A DNA stretch of 64,000 nucleotides from Paenibacillus illinoisensis NBRC 15959 (GCF_004000925.1 NZ_BIME01000001.1:620001-684000); one strand, 5' to 3'; positions 25,754 to 35,054 are shown, numbered from the stretch's first letter. Made by a program: numbers and translations. Notes: a model not told the origin generated them from the sequence alone.

Positions 25754-27260
25754 GCCTGCCGCCTCCTTGCTCCCGTTCTCGCAAAATGTGCTCCATTCGG
25801 TTGCGAACATTGCTATCCATTTCTTTTCGATCTTGATCCAGCTCCTGATCCAGCTTCCTCCACTGCTGGCGGAATGAACGTTTGGCCAGGCTCGGTGCAA
25901 CTCGGTATGTGTTCCAGCCCTTGAGCGGACCAAGCTTGAGCGAGATCCCTTCATTACGCACAACAGCCTTCTGGCCAAGCTGGCCCAGACGAATAGCCGC
26001 ACTGAAACGTTTGGAGCTGGACACCACAGCGGCAAATCCCTTCATGCCTGCTCCCTCCAGCTTGTTTCCGTGGCCTTCTTCAACCTTGCGTCTGCGTAAA
26101 TACACGAGCATATCATGTAAAGGTATTTTGACAGGACAGGCCTCATAACAGGCCCCGCATAAACTCGAAGCACTGGCAATGTCGTTCCACTCGTCTATAT
26201 TCCCATTCAGTGCTGGGGTCAACACCGCTCCAATCGGCCCGCTGTAGGTTCCACCATAGGCATGACCGCCTATATGACGGTATACCGGACAAGCGTTCAG
26301 ACAGGCTCCGCAGCGTATGCAATTCAGCAGTTCCTGAAATTCAGGATCACCCAGCTGCAGAGATCTTCCATTATCCACGATAATAATATGCATCTCATCA
26401 GGACCATCCCCGTCTGCTGTTCGGCGCGGCCCGGTAATGCCTGACATATACATGGTCAATTTTTGTCCTGTAGCGGAACGCGGCAGCAGCGTGGCCATCA
26501 CTTCAAGATCGGTCCAGGATGGAATGATACGCTCCATTCCCATCAAGGTAATCTGTGTCTTCGGTACAGTGGATACCATACGGGCGTTGCCTTCATTCTC
26601 GAACAGCACCATGGAGCCTGTCTCCGCAATGGCAAAGTTACAGCCCGTCATGCCAATGTCAGCCTCAAGAAATTTTTCACGCAGCTTTTTACGCACAAAC
26701 CCGGCGAGCACGGTTGTATCCGGTTCGAGGGTTTCCCCTGCTTCTTTTGATAATAAATCCGCAATCTGATAACGATTTTTGTGAATCGCCGGAATAACGA
26801 TATGTGAGGGGGCTTCCCCAGCCAACTGGATGATATATTCACCCAAATCGGTCTCAATGGCTTCAATGCCGGCAGATTCAAGCGCATGGTTCAGATGCAC
26901 CTCTTCCGACACCATCGATTTGGATTTGACCACCGACGCAGCTTCATTGTGGGCCGCTATATCGAGCGCAATTGCGGCGGCCTCGGCCGATGTATCAGCA
27001 AAATGGATATGGACACCGTTAGCACGGGCGTTGTTGACGAATTCATTCAGATAATAATCCAGATGTGCGATCGTGTGCAGTCGAATCTGGCGGCCCCGTT
27101 CCCGCCATTCATCCCAGTTTCCGTGTTCCTCCGAAGCGGATTTCTTTCCGTTCCGCAGACGTTCTGTTGTGAACTTGACGGCTTTGCGCAGAAAATCATC
27201 ATTGAGCGCGAGTTCCGCACGCTTCTTGACAGACACATCCATTACACCAGGCTGACTCAT
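25743..27260 (-). CDS. lutB: LutB, iron-sulfur lactate utilisation protein B
   Basis: The 505-residue protein is the iron-sulfur subunit of LutABC. It carries two ferredoxin-like cysteine motifs, CIRCGACLNACPVY and CGACYEACPVKIPL, for two [4Fe-4S] clusters, plus the N-terminal LUD domain (ADIGMTGCNFAIAETGSMVL). GAGGGGGTG lies 8 bases before the ATG, and the start overlaps the lutA stop by four bases (ATGA). The electron acceptor is not encoded here. Confidence 0.97.
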   Translation of the reverse strand: MSQPGVMDVSVKKRAELALNDDFLRKAVKFTTERLRNGKKSASEEHGNWDEWRERGRQIRLHTIAHLDYYLNEFVNNARANGVHIHFADTSAEAAAIALDIAAHNEAASVVKSKSMVSEEVHLNHALESAGIEAIETDLGEYIIQLAGEAPSHIVIPAIHKNRYQIADLLSKEAGETLEPDTTVLAGFVRKKLREKFLEADIGMTGCNFAIAETGSMVLFENEGNARMVSTVPKTQITLMGMERIIPSWTDLEVMATLLPRSATGQKLTMYMSGITGPRRTADGDGPDEMHIIIVDNGRSLQLGDPEFQELLNCIRCGACLNACPVYRHIGGHAYGGTYSGPIGAVLTPALNGNIDEWNDIASASSLCGACYEACPVKIPLHDMLVYLRRRKVEEGHGNKLEGAGMKGFAAVVSSSKRFSAAIRLGQLGQKAVVRNEGISLKLGPLKGWNTYRVAPSLAKRSFRQQWRKLDQELDQDRKEMDSNVRNRMEHILREREQGGGRHEH

Positions 27261-27985
27261 CCTGTTTGCACCCCCTCATACAGTAATTCCGCCAAATGCA
27301 TGACACGCACCGGTTCATTCCGGTATCGCAGATTGCCTGCGATATTCATGAGACACGCCATATCCAGTCCAACAAGCACCTCGGCATCGGTCTCTTTGAT
27401 ATGATCAACTTTCTCGGTAACCATGGCGCCGGATATATCCGACATTTTTACAGCAAACGTTCCCCCGAACCCGCAGCAATCCTCTCCATAAGGAAGCGGT
27501 ACAAATTCCAGCCCTTTCACTGCAGACAACAGCGCCATCGGTTCGTCTTTCACTCCGAGCAGCCTGCTGCCATGGCACGATGGATGGTACGTAACCTTGT
27601 GAGGGAAATGTGCTCCCAGATCCGTTATCCCGAGGACTTGCACCAGAAATTGCGTAAATTCATAGGCTTTCGCTTCCAGCCGTTTCGCCTTTTCGAGCCA
27701 TACCGGATCATCCGCAAACAGCTCGGGATAATGATGAATCATATACGTGCAAGATCCCGAAGGACAAACTACAAAATCGCTGTCGTCAAATGCTTCCAGA
27801 ATCGTTTTGGCTGCCACTCTCGTCTCATCCCAATACCCGCTATTATAAGAAGGCTGACCGCAGCAGGTTTGGACAGGTGGAAATTCCAACCGAACGCCGT
27901 GAGCGGCAAGCAGTCTGACCATCGCTTCTCCGACACGTGGGTAGATGGCATCGCTGAGGCAGGTAATGAACAAGGAGACCTTCAT
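27257..27985 (-). CDS. lutA: LutA, lactate utilisation protein A
   Basis: The 242-residue protein has two cysteine-rich CCG domains, typical of heterodisulfide-reductase-like LutA: TCCGQPSYN and DCCGFGGTFAV, with further cysteines at CLSDAIYP and HPSCHGSRLLG. These bind a cluster and pass electrons in L-lactate oxidation. A GGGAG site lies 9 bases before the ATG. It begins 92 bases after the DeoR regulator stop; that gap has a weak cre-like segment at 28027-28040. Confidence 0.96.
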   Translation of the reverse strand: MKVSLFITCLSDAIYPRVGEAMVRLLAAHGVRLEFPPVQTCCGQPSYNSGYWDETRVAAKTILEAFDDSDFVVCPSGSCTYMIHHYPELFADDPVWLEKAKRLEAKAYEFTQFLVQVLGITDLGAHFPHKVTYHPSCHGSRLLGVKDEPMALLSAVKGLEFVPLPYGEDCCGFGGTFAVKMSDISGAMVTEKVDHIKETDAEVLVGLDMACLMNIAGNLRYRNEPVRVMHLAELLYEGVQTG

Positions 27986-28026
27986 AAATACACGCTCCCA
28001 TAATCAATTAGTAGTGGGTCTATTGA

Positions 28027-28040
28027 AGTTAACGCTAAGT
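28027..28040. promoter_or_regulatory. Weak cre-like sequence before lutA
   Basis: AGTTAACGCTAAGT, read on the minus strand, keeps all ten inner bases of the cre core (AGCGTTAACT) but not the outer TG. It may allow separate catabolite control of lutABC inside the longer operon. Confidence 0.25.
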
Positions 28041-28077
28041 ATCAAAGTCAGAACAAGCAGACTATATGCCCATTTGC

Positions 28078-28839
28078 TTATACAGTCGTAATTTGGATGT
28101 CGTAGTCCTTCAAACGTTTCATGAGATCACCATCCAGCTGCTCATTGAGAATGACAGCATGAACCGCATTCAATCCGGTTACCCTGGCGAACGCTCGCAC
28201 ACCAAACTTGCTGGCATCTGCGAGCAAAATAACCTGGTCGGAGATGCCGACCATTTTCTGTTTCAACCTGGCTTGCAGTTCATTAGATTCACTAATTCCG
28301 CCACCATCCAGATGGACCCCCTTGCAGGACAAGAACAGTTTATCAACGTGATACGTTTCCAGTGAACGTTCGGCGAGCGGCCCGACAAACGATAGCGAAC
28401 GCTGTGCCAATTGTCCCCCGGTAGAGATCACCTCTATCTTGTCCTTGCTGCTAAGTTCGGTCGCTACCTGAATCGAGTTGGTTAACACCGTCAGTGGGAT
28501 ATCCGGCATGTTCGCAGCCATATAACCTGCAGTGGTGCTGGCATCCAGGAGTATTCGATCCCCGGGGCGAATCATGGCAAGGGCTGCCTGAGCAATTCGC
28601 TTCTTCTCTTCCGCATGCGTCGTTTCCCTCACCCGATAGGGGATCTCCGGCTGATCATCCTTGATGCTCACAGCCCCCCCATGGGAGCGCTTTAATCGCC
28701 CGGCTTGCTCCAGCCGATCCAGATCGCGGCGAATGGTCTCTTCGGTTACCCTACAGCGATCACTTAGCTCGGACACACGCATGCTTCCGCTTTCATTAAC
28801 CATCTCGACAATCCGATCATACCGCTCAGCAGCCAGCAT
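28078..28839 (-). CDS. DeoR family transcriptional regulator (probable rhamnose regulator)
   Basis: The 253-residue repressor has an N-terminal DeoR helix-turn-helix (MRVSELSDRCRVTEETIRRD, then LDRLEQAGRLKRSHGG). The C-terminal sugar-phosphate sensor domain contains LDASTTAGYMA and SCKGVHLDGG. It sits directly after the rhamnulokinase gene with a two-base gap, the order known for rhaB-rhaR (yulC-yulB) in Bacillus subtilis, so rhamnose-phosphate sensing is the best guess. GAGGTG lies 5 bases before the ATG. A close paralogue is at 38816-39583. Confidence 0.9.
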   Translation of the reverse strand: MLAAERYDRIVEMVNESGSMRVSELSDRCRVTEETIRRDLDRLEQAGRLKRSHGGAVSIKDDQPEIPYRVRETTHAEEKKRIAQAALAMIRPGDRILLDASTTAGYMAANMPDIPLTVLTNSIQVATELSSKDKIEVISTGGQLAQRSLSFVGPLAERSLETYHVDKLFLSCKGVHLDGGGISESNELQARLKQKMVGISDQVILLADASKFGVRAFARVTGLNAVHAVILNEQLDGDLMKRLKDYDIQITTV

Positions 28840-28841
28840 GG

Positions 28842-30335
28842 TTACACCTCACTTCCGGCCTGTGATTTGGATGAGTCCGTTAACCTAAGAAATCTGCCGT
28901 ATGCCTCTTCCCAAATCGAGCTGTCTTTCGGTTCATACACGGTTACCGGGAACGAATCACGAATGACCCTGCGAGCCTCCCAAATGTCCTTGAACGCTCC
29001 GCTGGCAATCCATTGGACAGCCATATTACCGATTGCACTGCCTTCTGCCGGTCCTGCCCATACCGGTCTGCCAATAGAGCTTGCTGTCCACTGGCACAGC
29101 AATTGATTCTGGATGCCTCCGCCGACCATGTGCAATCCATTAAAAGACTGACCCGATAATTGTTCCGTCCATTCCAGTACTCTTCTGTATTTCAGCGCAA
29201 GACTCTCCAGGATGGATCTGGCAATAGCTCCTTGGTCCTGTGGTTCCTGCTGTCCCGTATCTCGGCAATACTGGCGAATCCGAATCGTCATGTCACCTGC
29301 TGGCATAAACAGATCGTCATCAGGGTCAAACAAACTTGCAAATGGAGGAGCCGCTTCAGCTTGTTTTATTAATTCAGCGTAACTGATCCCCTTCCCCTGA
29401 CGCTCCCATTCCCGCATGCTCTCCTGCAGGATCCAGAGTCCCATAATGTTCTTCAGTAGACGGAATGTTCCGCCAGCTCCGCCTTCGTTCGTAAAATTCA
29501 AGGCCAAACTTTCCGGAGTAATGGCAGGATGATCGATCTCCGTTCCCATCAAGGACCAGGTTCCACAGCTTAAGTAAGCAAACGAACGATCCGTTGCCGG
29601 GACAGCGACCACTGCTGAACCCGTATCATGTTCGGCTACTGCAATAACAGGAACTGCTGATATTCCCAATTCACCGGATATACTGCTGCGGAGTTGACCT
29701 ACTCGTGTACCCGGCATCACCGCTTCACCAAACAGCTGATCCGAGACACCGATGTGAGCAAGTAATTCTCCGTCCCACTGCCCGCTCACCGGGTTGTAGA
29801 GCTGTGTTGTCGTTGCATTGGTAAACTCATTCACCGCTTCTCCAGTCAAAAAGTACCGAAGCAGGTCCGGAATCATAAGAAAACGATCTGCTGTATCAAG
29901 CAATGGTGAACCGTTCCGCTGCAGAGTTGCGAGCTGGTACAGGGTATTAAAACTTAGAAATTGAATGCCTGTTCGCTCGAAGATCCGCTGGGAGGTTAAC
30001 TCATTGCGAATCTGTTCCATCATGCCGTTGAACTGCCCATCACGATAATGATAGGGGTTACCAAGCAATTCTCCATTGTGGCCCAGAAGTCCAAAGTCAA
30101 CTCCCCAGGAGTCGATCCCCAAACTGCCTGGTTGCTCTCCCTGCTGCTTGACCAGGTGCAGACCTTGCAGCACTTCATGATGCAAACGCAGAATATCCCA
30201 GTACATTCGCTCGCCTGCCTTGACCGGCTCATTCTTGAATCGATGAACTTCGGTGGCCGTTATTCCCCGGTCATCCAGATGACCCAGCAGCGCCCTCCCG
30301 CTACCAGCTCCCAAATCATATGCCAACACGCTCAC
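28842..30335 (-). CDS. rhaB: Rhamnulokinase (FGGY family)
   Basis: The 497-residue FGGY kinase phosphorylates L-rhamnulose to its 1-phosphate. Evidence: AYDLGAGSGRALLGHL (N-terminal phosphate loop), GIDSWGVDFGLL, YHYRDGQF, FLSFNTLYQL and LHMVGGGIQNQLLCQ, all rhamnulokinase rather than glycerol or xylulose kinase features. It starts with GTG; the ribosome site is weak (GGTG, 7 bases away). No isomerase or aldolase gene is in the window. It heads a transcript with a DeoR regulator and lutABC, consistent with lactaldehyde from rhamnose being oxidised to lactate and then pyruvate. Confidence 0.93.
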   Translation of the reverse strand: MSVLAYDLGAGSGRALLGHLDDRGITATEVHRFKNEPVKAGERMYWDILRLHHEVLQGLHLVKQQGEQPGSLGIDSWGVDFGLLGHNGELLGNPYHYRDGQFNGMMEQIRNELTSQRIFERTGIQFLSFNTLYQLATLQRNGSPLLDTADRFLMIPDLLRYFLTGEAVNEFTNATTTQLYNPVSGQWDGELLAHIGVSDQLFGEAVMPGTRVGQLRSSISGELGISAVPVIAVAEHDTGSAVVAVPATDRSFAYLSCGTWSLMGTEIDHPAITPESLALNFTNEGGAGGTFRLLKNIMGLWILQESMREWERQGKGISYAELIKQAEAAPPFASLFDPDDDLFMPAGDMTIRIRQYCRDTGQQEPQDQGAIARSILESLALKYRRVLEWTEQLSGQSFNGLHMVGGGIQNQLLCQWTASSIGRPVWAGPAEGSAIGNMAVQWIASGAFKDIWEARRVIRDSFPVTVYEPKDSSIWEEAYGRFLRLTDSSKSQAGSEV

Positions 30336-30386
30336 TGCTCTACACCAACCTTTCTATACAAATGTTGCTTTTTACCTGCGATTAAT

Positions 30387-30405
30387 TGTTTGTTTGTTTT
30401 TGTTT
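30387..30405. promoter_or_regulatory. Tandem TTTG repeat before the rhamnulokinase gene
   Basis: Reading TTGTTTGTTTGTTTTTGTT, followed shortly by TGTTTTG. DeoR-family operators often consist of such direct repeats, and the site lies about 60 bases upstream of the GTG start. It is a candidate operator for the adjacent DeoR regulator. Confidence 0.4.
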
Positions 30406-30442
30406 AATACTGTTTTGCTTTATTTTACGAGTATATCACTGT

Positions 30443-30456
30443 TGTAAGCGTTTGAA
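30443..30456. promoter_or_regulatory. cre site upstream of the rha-lut operon
   Basis: TGTAAGCGTTTGAA matches the cre consensus at 13 of 14 positions. It sits about 110 bases upstream of rhaB, suggesting CcpA control. Confidence 0.5.
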
Positions 30457-30481
30457 TACCCTGTGTTTTGTTCTTTCCCAA

Positions 30482-30515
30482 CAAAAAAACGACCTGATCC
30501 CATGGATAAGTCGTT
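30482..30515 (-). terminator. Terminator of the DUF2500 gene
   Basis: AACGAC/GTCGTT hairpin, followed on the minus strand by TTTTTTT. Confidence 0.7.
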
Positions 30516-30539
30516 CTTATGTTTGGCATTCCGTTTGGA

Positions 30540-31055
30540 TTACGTATAAAAGCGGCCATTACTTACGCCGGACTGGGGCTGCACATCTCTCTCGAAATGC
30601 TTGAACCTTGTGCCCTGGTATGTCAGCAAGCCTTGGTCATTTTCCACCAGCATGCCATAGTTGCTTCCGCCGACGTTCAGTTCCACACGTTCTCCATTAT
30701 CCAGTTGAAATGTTGCGTAGTACCAGGTGGAAGCACTACTGTCCCCGCTCCCTCCGGTAACTTGGGTTCTCTTCGCTACCACGGTGCAGTGCAGCGTGAG
30801 CAGTGTTGCTGCATTATTAGAAGACCATGTTCGAACCCCTGAAATAATAACGTACACAATCACACATGCAATGATGAGAAATATAGCACCAATAAATATG
30901 GATCCGAATGCACTCATGGCCCCAAACTCATTAAATCCCGAAAAAAAACCTCCCTGATTCCCCTCAAATCCCGGCACACTATTCATGTCGTCAAATACAC
31001 CGAAGCCGTCTGTGGTTAATCTGCCCATTGATGAGGATATGTTGATCGTCGTCAT
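30540..31055 (-). CDS. DUF2500 family membrane protein
   Basis: The 171-residue protein has one clear transmembrane segment (FGSIFIGAIFLIIACVIVYV, ~50-72). The C-terminal DUF2500 domain follows: VVAKRTQVTGG, WYYATFQLDNGERVEL and GMLVENDQGLLTYQGTRF. The function of this family is unknown. The ATG has AAAGGA 10 bases upstream. It sits alone between terminators, with the oligoendopeptidase gene upstream on the same strand. Confidence 0.85.
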   Translation of the reverse strand: MTTINISSSMGRLTTDGFGVFDDMNSVPGFEGNQGGFFSGFNEFGAMSAFGSIFIGAIFLIIACVIVYVIISGVRTWSSNNAATLLTLHCTVVAKRTQVTGGSGDSSASTWYYATFQLDNGERVELNVGGSNYGMLVENDQGLLTYQGTRFKHFERDVQPQSGVSNGRFYT

Positions 31056-31088
31056 TCATCATCATTCCTTTCCGGCTCCAAAATAAGA

Positions 31089-31118
31089 TGCACCGCCCCT
31101 TGCCAAGGAGACGGTGCA
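31089..31118 (-). terminator. Terminator of the oligoendopeptidase gene
   Basis: TGCACCG/CGGTGCA with a GC-rich inner part. It is followed on the minus strand by TCTTATTTT. Confidence 0.6.
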
Positions 31119-31163
31119 CGTGGACAACCTTACTTGCCTTGTCCGTATACTATATGAGCTTAA

Positions 31164-32966
31164 TTAGGAATACAGACGTTCAAGTTCATCAACCAGACTG
31201 CCAACATACGCCACGGCTGCACGAATCGGCTCAGGTCCGGACATGTCCACACCCGCAAGTTTCATTAGCTCTTGAGGTGCGAGACTACCTCCTGCTTTTA
31301 ATGCTTCGAGCCAGCGATCCACGGCAGGCTGTCCTTCCTCGCGTATCAGTCCGGCAGCTGCAGTCGATGCCGTCAAACCGGCTGCATAGGTGTAAGGGTA
31401 CAGACCCATATAGTAATGAGGCTGTCTCATCCAGGTTAGCTTCGCCCCTTCATCTACAACCAGGTCAGGACCCCAGAACGCGGAAAGAATGTTTCCTTTT
31501 AGCTCACTGAGCAGCTTGGCTGTAATCGGTTCATCCTTGGTCGCAAGTGCATATACTTGGCGCTGTAATTCACCTTCAAGCAGATGGGTTACGAAGTTAT
31601 GGTAATACGTGTTGAGTAATTGCAAGATTACCCACCGACGCATTCTTGGATTGTCAGAGCGTTTTAAGAGATGATCAGCCAGCAGCATTTCATTCATGGT
31701 AGATGGTGCCTCAATGAAATATAGAGAAGGCCTTGTATTGGTGATCCGCTGATAGCGTCCGGCAAGCATGAAATGTCCAGCATGTCCGACTTCATGAGCG
31801 AGCGTAAACGCACCGCGCATATTGTTAGCCCATGAGATAAGGATATACGAATGCGCCCCGTAAATGGATGAACAGAAAGCACCCGTTGACTTGCCCGCAT
31901 TATCTGCGTAATCCACCCAACGTTCGCTGAATGCCCGCTCCACAATCTCGCCGTATTCGGGTCCAAGCACAGCAAGCGCTTCACGGATGAGCGTGCAGGC
32001 TTCCTCATATGTAATGGCCGGACTGAATTCAGGATCCAGTGGAGCCTTGAGATCGCAGAACATAAGCTTGTCCAGCCCCAGCTCGCGTTTCTTGAGAGCC
32101 GCAAGTTTGCGCATATGCGGTGCAAGTTCCTGCTGAATGATATCCAGGATATTGTTGTACATCTCTTTGCTAACTTGCTGTGGGCTAAGCAGCATATCGG
32201 TTACGTCGTCGTAACCGCGAAGCCTGGATAGAACAACCTGTTTCTTCACTTCGGTTGCATAACCTTCGGCAAATGTATTTTTATAATCATTTAGCTTGGA
32301 GCTAAAGGCTGCATAAGCAGAACGGCGCAGCTTGGTATCGGAAGACATTTCGTAGTTATTTTCATAGAAAGACCAGGACAGTGGACGGTTGTTGTCTTCT
32401 CCATCCAGCGCATCGTCGAAAGTCATGTCTGCCAGTTTACCGCGGAGGTAGATCCGGTATGGCGAATCCAATACTTCACCGAGGGAAGCCAGCACCTTCT
32501 CCGTCTCCGGTGAGAGACGATGTGCTTTTTCCTGAAGAAGAAGGTTCAGGCTGCGAGCATAAGGCTCCAGTCCGGGAAGTTCTGCAATATAACGTTCAAC
32601 TGTACCCTCGGGAAGATCCGCAATTTCCGAATTGACAAAAGACAAGGAAGACGACAGAAAAGATAGGATGTCTCCCGCTTTGGCCGAGTTCTCAATGTTT
32701 ACCGGATTGGTACTATCCTCTGATTGTTTCAGTCGTGCGTAGGATGCGGTCTTAACAATCCGTTCCTGAAGTGCTTCACGAGCGTCCAGACAAGCCAGCA
32801 GCTGTTCGGCACCTTCGCCCAGACGTCCTTTGAACGTTTCAATATCGACAGCTGCTTCAGGAAGTGATCTGAGTTCCTGTTCCCACTCCGCATCAGTCCC
32901 GAACAAATCGGTCAGATTCCATGTCGACTCCTGGCTTACCTCGTCGCGTGTACGTATTTTTTCCAT
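31164..32966 (-). CDS. pepF: Oligoendopeptidase F (M3B zinc metallopeptidase)
   Basis: The 600-residue cytosolic peptidase cleaves short peptides. The zinc site HEVGHAGH (HExxH) is followed by EAPSTMNEMLLADHLL, whose E is the third ligand, and YMGLYPYTYAAG completes the family signature. The start is ATG at 32966, with AAGGAGG-rich sequence 10 or more bases upstream; an extra in-frame 10 residues from 32996 are less likely. Nearest genes (DUF2500, HxlR) are unrelated. Confidence 0.95.
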   Translation of the reverse strand: MEKIRTRDEVSQESTWNLTDLFGTDAEWEQELRSLPEAAVDIETFKGRLGEGAEQLLACLDAREALQERIVKTASYARLKQSEDSTNPVNIENSAKAGDILSFLSSSLSFVNSEIADLPEGTVERYIAELPGLEPYARSLNLLLQEKAHRLSPETEKVLASLGEVLDSPYRIYLRGKLADMTFDDALDGEDNNRPLSWSFYENNYEMSSDTKLRRSAYAAFSSKLNDYKNTFAEGYATEVKKQVVLSRLRGYDDVTDMLLSPQQVSKEMYNNILDIIQQELAPHMRKLAALKKRELGLDKLMFCDLKAPLDPEFSPAITYEEACTLIREALAVLGPEYGEIVERAFSERWVDYADNAGKSTGAFCSSIYGAHSYILISWANNMRGAFTLAHEVGHAGHFMLAGRYQRITNTRPSLYFIEAPSTMNEMLLADHLLKRSDNPRMRRWVILQLLNTYYHNFVTHLLEGELQRQVYALATKDEPITAKLLSELKGNILSAFWGPDLVVDEGAKLTWMRQPHYYMGLYPYTYAAGLTASTAAAGLIREEGQPAVDRWLEALKAGGSLAPQELMKLAGVDMSGPEPIRAAVAYVGSLVDELERLYS

Positions 32967-33077
32967 CTGTATATGTCCTCCTCCTTGCATTTCCAATATC
33001 TCTCATCGTATCATATTACGACCGTTTATACCTGACATCTCCCAAATTGAGACTTTTGGTTCAAGCTGAATCAAAAT

Positions 33078-33120
33078 AAACCGCTAAGGTGTGGAAATAT
33101 TCCATACCTCGGCGGTTTAG
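33078..33120 (-). terminator. Terminator of the hxlR gene
   Basis: TAAACCGC/GCGGTTTA with an inner AGGTgTGGAA/TTCCAtACCT stem. It is followed on the minus strand by TTTTGA. Confidence 0.75.
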
Positions 33121-33145
33121 TTGACTTAGGTTATTTGACTAAGAT

Positions 33146-33505
33146 TTATTCTGATTTCCAGATTACATTTTCCCCGTAATTTTTGCCCCAATCGTACATG
33201 GCTCGCAGAACTGGCATCAGACTGTGTCCATGGTCCGTCAAGCTGTATTCTACCCGAGGAGGGACTTCTGCATAAACCTTGCGCTCAATCAGCCGATCTT
33301 CCTCCAGCTCCCGAAGCTGGTTCGTCAGCATTTTTTGGGTGATATGAGGGATCAATCGTTTCAATTCACTGAATCGCTTGGTTCCTTCCAGGCCCAGATG
33401 CCACAATATAATTAGTTTCCATTTGCCGCCAATAACAGCAAGGGTCAATTCCTTCTCACAGTTGATTTCTTTCAGATTTATCCGTTCCTTGACTTCGGCT
33501 GCCAT
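33146..33505 (-). CDS. hxlR: HxlR, MarR/HxlR-type regulator of the RuMP pathway
   Basis: The 119-residue winged-helix protein carries the HxlR signature [16 protein letters not shown], which matches Bacillus subtilis HxlR as I remember it, then [20 protein letters not shown]. In B. subtilis HxlR activates hxlAB in response to formaldehyde. Here it lies downstream of hxlAB on the same strand, after a terminator, rather than divergently upstream. A cysteine (C16) precedes the helix and could sense formaldehyde. AAGGGGG lies 9 bases before the ATG. Confidence 0.93.
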   Translation of the reverse strand: MAAEVKERINLKEINCEKELTLAVIGGKWKLIILWHLGLEGTKRFSELKRLIPHITQKMLTNQLRELEEDRLIERKVYAEVPPRVEYSLTDHGHSLMPVLRAMYDWGKNYGENVIWKSE

Positions 33506-33637
33506 GGCTCCGAGCCCCCTTAGCTTACATTCTTATATCAATAGGTACATTATTCGATATAGCTTCTCTTAATTCTACTACAGCATGGCCCGAATGCATA
33601 GGAGACGTGACCTAGCACCGTATAAAGCATGACAGAA

Positions 33638-33676
33638 AGGACCGGCTCCCCTCTTCTATATGAGGGGCCCGGTCCT
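33638..33676 (-). terminator. Terminator of the hxlAB transcript
   Basis: AGGACCGG/CCGGTCCT with an inner CCCCTC/GAGGGG stem. On the minus strand it is followed by TTTCTG. Confidence 0.75.
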
Positions 33677-33710
33677 GCCTATGTTTTCTTCAAGATCTAT
33701 GAGCGATCTT

Positions 33711-34274
33711 CTATTCCAGATTCGCGTGACGACCAAACATGTCCGCCCCAGTCATCTCTTTCTTTTTCATCAACGTGAGTACAAGAGCATCCATAGCAAG
33801 CAGCAATCCCTGTTCAAAAAGCGAACCCATCGGCTGAATCGTGACTGCTGCGCCTGACGTTGCCGTATCCTCTTTCGCAGATGCAGGCAGACGAACGACG
33901 GTGCTAGCCAATTGACCAATGGTGGACTCCGGCTTGATCGTGATCAGACCTACAGGAGCACCTGCTTTACTGGCCTTTTGAGCCATCGCCGCCAGACTGC
34001 CTGTTTCTCCCGAACCTGAGCATAACAAAAGGAAATCCTTCGGACTGATGCCTGGTGTGACAGTCTCCCCGACGACAAATACCCGGAGTCCCATCTGCAT
34101 CAATCTCATGGCAAAAGCTTTTCCCATTAGTCCGGAGCGTCCGGCACCTGCCACAAAAATCTGTTCCGCAGCCAAAATATGCTCAGCCATCGCCTGCATC
34201 TCCGAATCGTCAATCTGGCTTAGTGTACGTTCCAGCTCCTTCAGAATGTCTGCTGCGTATTGTCTGCTGCTCAT
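33711..34274 (-). CDS. hxlB: 6-phospho-3-hexuloisomerase
   Basis: The 187-residue SIS-domain enzyme isomerises 3-hexulose 6-phosphate to fructose 6-phosphate in formaldehyde fixation. The sugar-phosphate loop is VAGAGRSGLMGKAFAMRL, and LCSGSGETGSL is the second SIS loop. The start is ATG at 34274 with AAGGG 7 bases upstream; a longer frame to 34358 overlaps hxlA. It begins four bases after the hxlA stop, so it is the second gene of the operon. Confidence 0.96.
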   Translation of the reverse strand: MSSRQYAADILKELERTLSQIDDSEMQAMAEHILAAEQIFVAGAGRSGLMGKAFAMRLMQMGLRVFVVGETVTPGISPKDFLLLCSGSGETGSLAAMAQKASKAGAPVGLITIKPESTIGQLASTVVRLPASAKEDTATSGAAVTIQPMGSLFEQGLLLAMDALVLTLMKKKEMTGADMFGRHANLE

Positions 34275-34278
34275 TCCG

Positions 34279-34911
34279 TTACCCTTGTTGAACGAGACGT
34301 TGCATTTCAGCCGCAACTTTGGCTTTGTCTGCTTGTCCAGTGATTCCGCCGCCCACAATGACCAGATCCGGTTGTGCTTTGATTACTTCAGGCAATGTTT
34401 CCAGCTTGATGCCGCCAGCTACAGCCGTTTTTGCGTTTTTCACAGCAGCTTTGATGGTTTGCAAATCTTCGAACGGGCTTTGTCCTTCAGCTTGCAGGTC
34501 ATATCCTGTGTGTACACAGATGTAATCTACGCCAAGCGAATCAACTTCACGAGCACGTTGTTCAAGGTTAGGCACGTTGATCATGTCCACAAGAACTTGT
34601 TTGTTTTGTTTCTTCGCTTCTGCTACTGCACCTTTGATCGTACTGTCATTGGTTGCCCCAAGCACAGTGATCAGATCCGCACCAGCTTCAGCTGCTTTCA
34701 TGATTTCATAACCACCAGCGTCCATAATTTTGAGGTCTGCAAGAACTTGCAAATTAGGGAATGCTTCTTTCATCGCTTTTACCGCGTGCAAACCTTCATT
34801 AATAACGATTGGCGTACCAATCTCAACGATATCGATATATTGTTCCACTTCTTTAACCAGAGCGATACCTTCAGGGATATTTACCAGATCGAGTGCGAGT
34901 TGCAATTTCAT
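34279..34911 (-). CDS. hxlA: 3-hexulose-6-phosphate synthase
   Basis: The 210-residue TIM-barrel enzyme of the orotidine-phosphate-decarboxylase superfamily condenses formaldehyde with ribulose 5-phosphate. Family landmarks are the catalytic DLKIMDAG and the phosphate-binding end of the barrel (VAGGIKL; VGGGITGQ). HxlA-HxlB detoxifies or fixes formaldehyde; in some organisms it runs backward to make ribulose 5-phosphate. The operon has its own promoter in the ~350-base gap upstream. Confidence 0.97.
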   Translation of the reverse strand: MKLQLALDLVNIPEGIALVKEVEQYIDIVEIGTPIVINEGLHAVKAMKEAFPNLQVLADLKIMDAGGYEIMKAAEAGADLITVLGATNDSTIKGAVAEAKKQNKQVLVDMINVPNLEQRAREVDSLGVDYICVHTGYDLQAEGQSPFEDLQTIKAAVKNAKTAVAGGIKLETLPEVIKAQPDLVIVGGGITGQADKAKVAAEMQRLVQQG

Positions 34912-35054
34912 GATTCATTTCTCCTTTGTTGTTCAAGTATGAGTATTGCTGTATAGGATTCTAAATAATTAGCCTGCACCAATCAGCCTCTTCAGATGCA
35001 TGCAATGTTTATCTTGGCTACTCATTCATTGTAGGGCCTGACTTTCCATTCAGG

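Noticed and set aside
25754..26035. An N-terminal extension of LutC
   Set aside because: The added 94 residues lie inside lutB and have no ribosome site; AAGGAGG stands directly before the ATG at 25753.
34048..34956. A 302-codon plus-strand frame over hxlA and hxlB
   Set aside because: It is antisense to two enzymes with clear catalytic motifs; its composition (Cys/Phe/Ser/His rich) is that of a shadow frame.
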